64,000 nucleotides of DNA from Cycas panzhihuaensis (taxonomy: Eukaryota; Cycadophyta). A program made the translations under genes and the position numbers. Under the pieces are notes generated by a model. It saw only the letters and a program-made list of their open reading frames with translations, was not told the origin of the DNA and made no database searches. Below, piece by piece: positions 58,194-64,000 of this stretch. Numbering within the stretch: the stretch's first letter is position 1; every line of letters starts with the position of its first letter. Location: NCBI GenBank assembly GCA_023213395.1, contig CM041465.1:77197741-77261740 (forward strand), read 5' to 3'.

Positions 58194-61100
58194 ATGGTAA
58201 GCACTACAAATATAGAGACTGAACGGTTCAATGGCTAGAACTTTGAGCTATAGAAGCTAAAGATGGAAGATATCCTCATCGAGAAGGATTAGTGGATCGT
58301 TGTGGTAAGAACAAAGCCTGCAACTATGGATGATGAAGACTAGAAGAAGCTTGATTGAAAGGCAATTAATTCGATAAGATTATACCTTTTAGACATGGTA
58401 TTGTTGAATGTTTCCATAGAGTCTATGACTAAAGATCTTTAGAGAAAGTTAGAGCCTTTATATTAGATAATGTCCTTGGTTAATAAGCTATTTTTTCAAA
58501 AAAAATTGTATTCACTAAATATGAGTGATGGAGATGCATTTGTAGATCATCTCACTACATTTAACACTATGGTGAGCCAGCTTGTTTCAGTTGGGGTAAT
58601 AATGTTTGAAGAAGACAAGTGTATTACCTTATTATATTCACTTCCTAATTCCTCAGATAATCTTGTGATGTCGATTAGCACCATGGCTACTGTCACCCTG
58701 AAATTTGATGATATTGTTGTTGCTCTACTATCGAAGGAAAAAATCTTCTAAGAATTATTCGAAAGAAGCATTAATGGTGAGAGGTCAAACATTGGATTGT
58801 GACCAATAGAGGCCTAGGAATAGTGGCTAAAATCTAGAGGAAAATCTAAATCTCTAGGTAAAGGCCCCTTGTTATGCTAGAGATGTGGGAAGGTTGGCCA
58901 TATAAAGAGCTAGTGTCGAGTCAAGGTTGACAAGGGAAAATCACTTGAAGATACTTCTTCCACGGTAACAAAAGCCTCTGATGAAGTTGATGGCAATGTT
59001 TATTTGGTAACCTTAGGTAAGTTGTTAAATGTTGAGTCTTGGTTAATTGACTCTAGTGCTTTGCTTCATATTACTTCCCATAGAGACTAGTTTTATGAGT
59101 ACATAAGGATTGATGGAGGTGAAGTTTTTTTTGGGAATCATTACCCATATAAAATTGTGAGTCATGGAACGGCGAAGGTTTGATTTGGGGATGGAAGGAT
59201 TAAAACTATCCCTAATATGAGTCATATTCCTGGTTTAGCTATGAGTTTGTTATATGTCAGTCAATTGGGTGATGCAGGAATAGAAGTGATCTTCAATAAA
59301 AATAGTCACAGAATGGTTCAAGGAGCATTGGTATTAGCAAGAGGGGTCCAATTTGGAACACTATATAAGCTTGATGTAAGTACAATATGTGCTAGAAGTT
59401 ATAGTCTAGCTATTATAGAAAGTAGCAATAATGAAGGCATGACTCAAATATCACTTGCTGGTAAAACTATGCCATGGCATCAGAGATTGGGCCATATTAG
59501 AGAGAAAGGCCTCCATGATTTATTCTCAAAAGGTATGATAGAAGACATCTTTGGAATTAATGGCTCATTTGATTTTGATTTATATGAGCATTGCATGTAT
59601 GGTAAATAGAATCGAGTCAGTTTTCCTTCAAGCTCGAAGAGAGCAAAGGGTATTCTGCAATTGGTGCACATTGATATTTTTGGACCTATTAATGTACCCT
59701 CATTGGGTGGGTCCAAATACTTTGTCTCATTCATAGATAATTTCTTGAGAAAGACATGGTTCTACTTTCTCAAGTAGAAATTTGAAATCTCTAGTAAATT
59801 CAAAGAATTCAAGGCCTTGGTCGAGAATTAGAGTGACAAGAAGATTAAGGTACTGAGGGCTAATAATAGAGGTGAGTTTTGCTTAAAGGAGTTTGAGAAA
59901 TTTTATAAGCAGTGTGGGATAATAAGACAAAATACAATTCTCTATATGCCACAATAGAACAAAGTTACTAAAAGGATGATATGACCTTACTAGAGAGGTT
60001 AATTAGTATACTCAGTATTGCTAGATTAGAGAAGAAAGTCTAGGTAGAGGCTATGATGACTACAAGCTACTTGATAAATAGATCATCGACAACTTCCTTA
60101 GTATACATAACACCTGAAGAAGTGTGGTCTGGTAAGAAACCATCTCTTGGTCAACTTAGAGTTTTTGGTTATGAAGCTTTTGTGCATAGTCCTAAAGAAC
60201 AAAGGACTAAGCTTGATTTCAAAGCTATAGTAACTGTGTTAAAGAATATAAGATTTATAACCTTGAAACACAAAAGGTTGTGTATAGCTGTGATGTTGTC
60301 TTTAGAGAGGAGCTTAATTCTCTAAAGTTATGAAGAACTAAAGGAGGAACACTCTAAGAAGGTACAATTTGAAGTAAGGGATGAAGATTCTACATCAGAA
60401 TATGAGTTAGTTGAAGAGGAAGAACCAATTATAGAGGTAGCTCAACCTCAAGGACCCCACATCTGAGGAGATTAACTTATGAGAGAAGACAACCTAACAG
60501 GTATATTCCTAAAGACTTTCATCTCCTCTTTTATTTTATCTGCTATAAATGATGATCCATGTACTATTCGGGAGGCTCTAGAGTCAAAAGAGAGCCAACT
60601 CTAGATGAAGGCTATGTAAGAATAAATAATAGCCTTGGATAAAAATAATACGTGGGATTTGGTGGATCTACCTGATGGTAGAAAACCTGTTGATAATAAA
60701 TGGATCTTCAAGAAGAAGTTCTAAGCAGATGGTACTGTGGAAAAGTATAAGGCTCGCTTGGTAGAAAAGGGCTATTCCTAGGTTAAGGGAATATATTTTA
60801 ATAAGGTATTTTCCTTTGTTTTAAAAGTTGCTTTAATTAGATTTTTATTGGTTGTAATAAATGCTTATGACCTTGAGGTAGATCAAATGGATGTGAAGAC
60901 TACATTTCTTTATGGTGACCTTGAGGAAGAAATTTATATATTACAACTTGAAGGGTTTGAAGCTATAGGAAAGGAGCATATGGTGTGCAAGTTGACGAAG
61001 TCATTATACAGCTTGAAATAGTCACCAAGGATGTGGTATCAGAAGTTTGATTCACATATGTTGGAAAATGGCTTTGTGCATAGCAAAGTAGATAATTGTA

Positions 61101-62102
61101 TTTATTATAAGAAGGTTGGTAATCATTTTGTTATTCTGGCTTTATATGTTGATGACATCCTTTTAGTTGGTAATAATAAAGAAATAAATCAACTTGTGAA
61201 AGGCCAACTGGCATCTCATTTTGAGATGAAGGATCTTGGTTCTATACATTTTATTTTAGGCATTGAGATTAAAAGGGATAGGAGAAATATGAAGATTTGG
61301 CTTAGCTAAAGACAGTACATTAAGATAATATTGCAACAGTTCAGGTTACAGGATAGTAAACGAGTTAATGTTCCTCTTCTAGTTGTTTAAAATTATCAGT
61401 TGAATAATACCCAAAGACTTACTAAGAAGTTGAATACATGGCATTTATCCCTTATGCTAATACTATTAGTAGCTTGATGAATATAATAGTTTATACTTTA
61501 CTAGACATTATCCATGCAATTGGAGTAGTTAGCAGGTATATGTCAAGCCTAAGTAGGGATCATTAGGTGGTTGTGAAAAGGATTTTCAGGTATGTGCAAG
61601 GTATATTAGATTATAGAATTTTCTATCAAGGAGATCACATGGAGAGTAGAATAGTAAACCTGAGAGATTTTATTGATGTTGATTGGGCTAGAGATCTTAA
61701 CAGCAAAAGATCTATAAGCGAGTATATTTTACCCTTTGTGGTGGGGCAATCGGCTAGATGAGTAAAAGACAATATGTTATGGTACTTTCTAGTACAAAAG
61801 TAGAGTATATGGAAGCTACTTATATGTGTAAGGAAGTAATTTAGTTACAGAGATTATGCATAGATATTGGCTTTAAGCATGATGTTGTGAGGATAGATTG
61901 TGATAGTCAAAGTATAATCTACCTAATAAAGAACCCCATTTTTTATGCTCGGTCAAAGTATATTGATGTGTAGTTCCATTTTGTGAGAGAAATAGTTTAA
62001 GATCATAAGATGGATTTGAAGAATATTACTACACAAGAGAATGCTACAGACTTATTGACCAAGATTATTAGCATACAAAATTTAGATAGTGTAGAATTAT
62101 AA
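58194..62102 (+). pseudogene. Copia C gag-pol pseudogene
   Basis: Polyprotein from the ATG at 58194 (MVSTTNIETERFNG) to TAA at 62100-62102, about 1,300 codons, almost all in one frame. Gag includes FVDHLTTFNTMVSQL (58470-58751). The zinc knuckle at 58874-58915 reads RCGKVGHIK between its outer cysteines. The protease active site near 59049 is DSSALLHIT, with DSS for DSG. Integrase starts MPWHQRLGHIREKGL near 59470 and includes LVHIDIFGPI. RT (about 60640-61310) has QMDVKTTFLYGDLEEEIY and intact YVDD at 61144-61155. RNase H reads DVDWARDLNSKRSISEY near 61680. Of the first seven in-frame stops in gag, six are TAG and one is TGA. Confidence 0.94.
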
Positions 62103-62165
62103 TGAGTGTTTGTGATTTTGGCATTCAGTAGTTATGTATACAGTTTTTCTTATAAAGTGTTCAAC

Positions 62166-62176
62166 AAGTAGGAGAT
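62166..62176 (+). promoter_or_regulatory. Copia C polypurine tract
   Basis: AAGTAGGAGAT directly before TGTTAAATATG of the 3' LTR. Confidence 0.85.
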
Positions 62177-62640
62177 TGTTAAATATGTTGAACACTTTGT
62201 AAATGTTACATGGGTATAGGTGTTACACTTGAGCTCCTTTATGGGGTTCAAGGGCCTAGGGGGCCAGTGGCCCCCTAGACGGGAATTCGGGGGTCGGAGC
62301 CCCCAAGAAATTTTTTTGGGTGTCTTATGGGGGTCTTTATTAGCCTATGGTTTATGCCTATTGTATTGTAAAACTGTAAGGCAGTATCTTGGAATGTTAT
62401 ATCTATCTATTCTTATGTAATGACACATGTAATAGATGGTGTGGATGAATCGATAGGAAGAGTTGGGGTTTATTCATCTATATAATTCTTTAACTATTAC
62501 TCAGATTAATAAAAGGTCTATACTTAGACCTGAATCTCCTAGTATACTTTGTTGAGTGCTTAGTTTGTTTATGCTATTTGTTATTTGCATGGTTTAAAGT
62601 TCTGTTATCACATTGCTTCTATAATTATGTTTTCTCTTCA
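62177..62640 (+). repeat. Copia C 3' LTR
   Basis: Starts TGTTAAATATG and ends TTTTCTCTTCA. Contains a GC-rich block with inverted segments (GGGGGCCAGTGGCCCCC at 62258-62274). Followed by AAAAT. Confidence 0.94.
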
Positions 62641-62645
62641 AAAAT
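62641..62645. repeat. Copia C target-site duplication, right copy
   Basis: AAAAT, identical to 57629-57633. Confidence 0.9.
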
Positions 62646-63598
62646 GTACTTTTTTAACACTCCTGGGGGTATGATAGAGCCAGCTAGGGCCTGAAAGGGG
62701 GGAAGAGCTCTCCCTTGGAGCCTCAAAGGCTTGAATAGATAACAAAAATAGATCCAAGATGCCAAAATGAGCTATAGTATAAACATGAGCAAGTTTTAGA
62801 GGCTAAAAAATCAAGATGATGGGACCTCTAACAGGCTAAAGAAACCCTCCATAAATGCATATAAAAGGAGCTAGAAGGAGGCTTTAAGGGCAAAACATGG
62901 GTTAAACCTTAAAGGTAAAAAGAATAGAGGTGAAAAATAGGTCCTGAGGGCTGTCTCATTGGTGGAAACAGAGGTGGTACCTCGAGAGGCCCTGCGAATA
63001 AAAAGGGTGAGGGGGCAGAAATCGATTTCATTTTCACAGGCCCCTTATATGATTTGGAGCCCTTCCATCTGAGCAACAAGGCTTTACTATCTTTTACGAG
63101 TATACATTGAGAGATCCAACTATTAGATCTTAATGAGGAGACAACCATTAGGATTATGACAGTGAGATGGCAGTGATCAGGCTAGAGCTAGTGAATGGAT
63201 CTTGCCTTAAGTCTTTCTTTTGGTCATTTCAATTTAATATTATTTTTTTATGAATTTGGGCCCTGTAAGGGCTATGGGGACCCCCTAGATCCCATTGGAG
63301 GGCCAGGGAGGGGGAGGACTAGGGTATTAGTAGCCCTGGTCCCAGTGGACCAAGCTTGGTCCATCGAAACAAACTTGTTAGGTTTCTATAGGCCATCCTT
63401 CCTTTTTAGGGGGGGTATCCGCAAGCTTATGGCATTTGCCATGGTGCTATGAAGTTTGGGATCCATATCAATACTTGTGGTACTACAGATACTGATGCAA
63501 GGTGGAAACTGGGTAAAGGAAAAAATAAATAAACTGATTAGACTATGTGGATTTGCCTAGTTTGAGGTGGCTTAAACCATCTAGATAGAGGAATATGA
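62646..63598. other. Unclassified purine-rich sequence
   Basis: Resembles 54540-57628 in composition and is probably the continuation of that region after the copia C insertion. No coding supported. Confidence 0.45.
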
Positions 63599-64000
63599 CA
63601 TGATAGTAAGGTAAGGGTGACTAACTGGTTGTTTGATGATTATTTGTAAGCTATTCTTATGGTTGATAACTATGGGAATATAGGCATGGCCATGATGAGT
63701 TTCATTGAGATGATAAGTCAGCAAGAGAGGAGTACCTTGCGGTGATGCAGGTTACTAAAGGTGATTAACACGTTGCAGTGCATATATGATCCGAGGTTAC
63801 TAGTGGATATTGTGTCTTATTGGGACATGAGGAGGTACATTTTCCATCTCCCACAGGTAGGAGACATCACCATTACACCAGGAGACATCAGGAGGATATT
63901 GGGGGTGCTGACTAGGGGCACACTGGCTTCTTTGGGTACCTTGTCCAACACAGATGCTGCTCATTTAGATGTGGTTATGTTCTTTACTAGTAGGAGTAGT
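63599..64000 (+). pseudogene. Plant mobile domain (PMD) protein fragment, cut by window edge
   Basis: A single plus-strand frame runs to the window end with a TAA at 63647-63649 and a TGA at 63743-63745; the last 85 codons are open. It reads IYDPRLLVDIVSYWD, then YIFHLPQVGDITITPGDIRR followed by ILGVLTRG. This follows the PMD pattern (aromatic W-D, FHLP.GE, T..D, ILG or LLGLP..G). PMD proteins in plants include MAIN/MAIL1 and many copies carried by mobile elements. Nothing here shows which of these it is. Two stops suggest a pseudogene unless the upstream part is an intron. The assignment rests on motif recall. Confidence 0.6.

Larger units (their letters stand above)
57634..62640 (+). mobile_element. 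Copia C: complete-structure plus-strand copia element
   Basis: About 5.0 kb with LTRs of 492 and 464 bp, PBS, gag-pol and polypurine tract, flanked by exact AAAAT. It is the only complete element on the plus strand. The LTRs have diverged clearly, more than those of copia D, so it is an old insertion despite the perfect duplication. The solo LTR at 17775-18269 is from this family. The interior carries many stops, most of them TAG. Confidence 0.96.

Noticed and set aside
1-64000. CRISPR, bacterial operons, tRNA or rRNA genes
   Set aside because: No spaced direct-repeat array, no cloverleaf or rRNA-like block seen; repeats here are microsatellites and LTRs of plant mobile elements.

Overview
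The window reads as deep intergenic DNA of a seed plant with a large, repeat-filled genome. Evidence for a plant: Ty1/copia and Ty3/gypsy elements primed by initiator-Met tRNA, an integrase with a chromodomain, L1-type LINEs whose ORF2 ends in an RNase H domain, and a plant mobile domain (PMD) fragment. The density of old, nested, stop-ridden elements would fit a gymnosperm, but that is inference; no host gene fixes the species. I see no intact cellular gene, no tRNA or rRNA and no CRISPR. Layout, left to right. 1-1,750 is AT-rich with a TA microsatellite. 1,751-14,053 is an old minus-strand copia element (copia A) split by a complete LINE (LINE A, 2,888-9,072, 19-bp target duplication). About 14,900-20,222 is a decayed LINE (LINE C) whose RNase H region was hit twice: by a 2.5-kb element with LTRs and only a Gag-like frame (15,144-17,628) and by a solo LTR (17,775-18,269). 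About 20,760-32,040 is a decayed Ty3/gypsy chromovirus, split by copia D (22,625-29,681, ACCAT duplication), which carries a poly(A)-tailed antisense host-like cDNA in its leader. 32,079-34,274 is a copia A-related remnant (copia F) carrying a solo LTR. 34,275-41,313 is copia E, with a TA microsatellite in its integrase region. 41,897-48,258 is the best-preserved LINE (LINE B, 20-bp duplication). 48,279-57,628 is mostly unclassified AT-rich sequence with microsatellites, a gypsy RT scrap and a lone LTR with a polypurine tract. 57,634-62,640 is a full-structure plus-strand copia element (copia C, AAAAT duplication). The window ends in a plus-strand PMD fragment running off the edge. How the parts relate: these are not cooperating genes but layers of insertions. 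Every coding frame carries stops or frameshifts, and TAG is the commonest stop in the frames I counted, as expected from C-to-T decay of methylated DNA. LINE A and LINE B belong to one family, copia A and copia F to another, copia D and copia E to a third, and the solo LTR at 17,775 to the copia C family, so a few lineages were active repeatedly. Order of events can be read from nesting: LINE A is younger than copia A; the Gag-only element and the solo LTR are younger than LINE C; copia D is younger than the gypsy element; the solo LTR at 33,042 is younger than copia F. Almost all elements lie on the minus strand. The points most worth a second look are the captured cDNA in copia D, the Gag-only non-autonomous element, the Asp-to-Asn change in the LINE B reverse transcriptase, and the PMD fragment at the right edge. 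I found no convincing sign of a new functional system.
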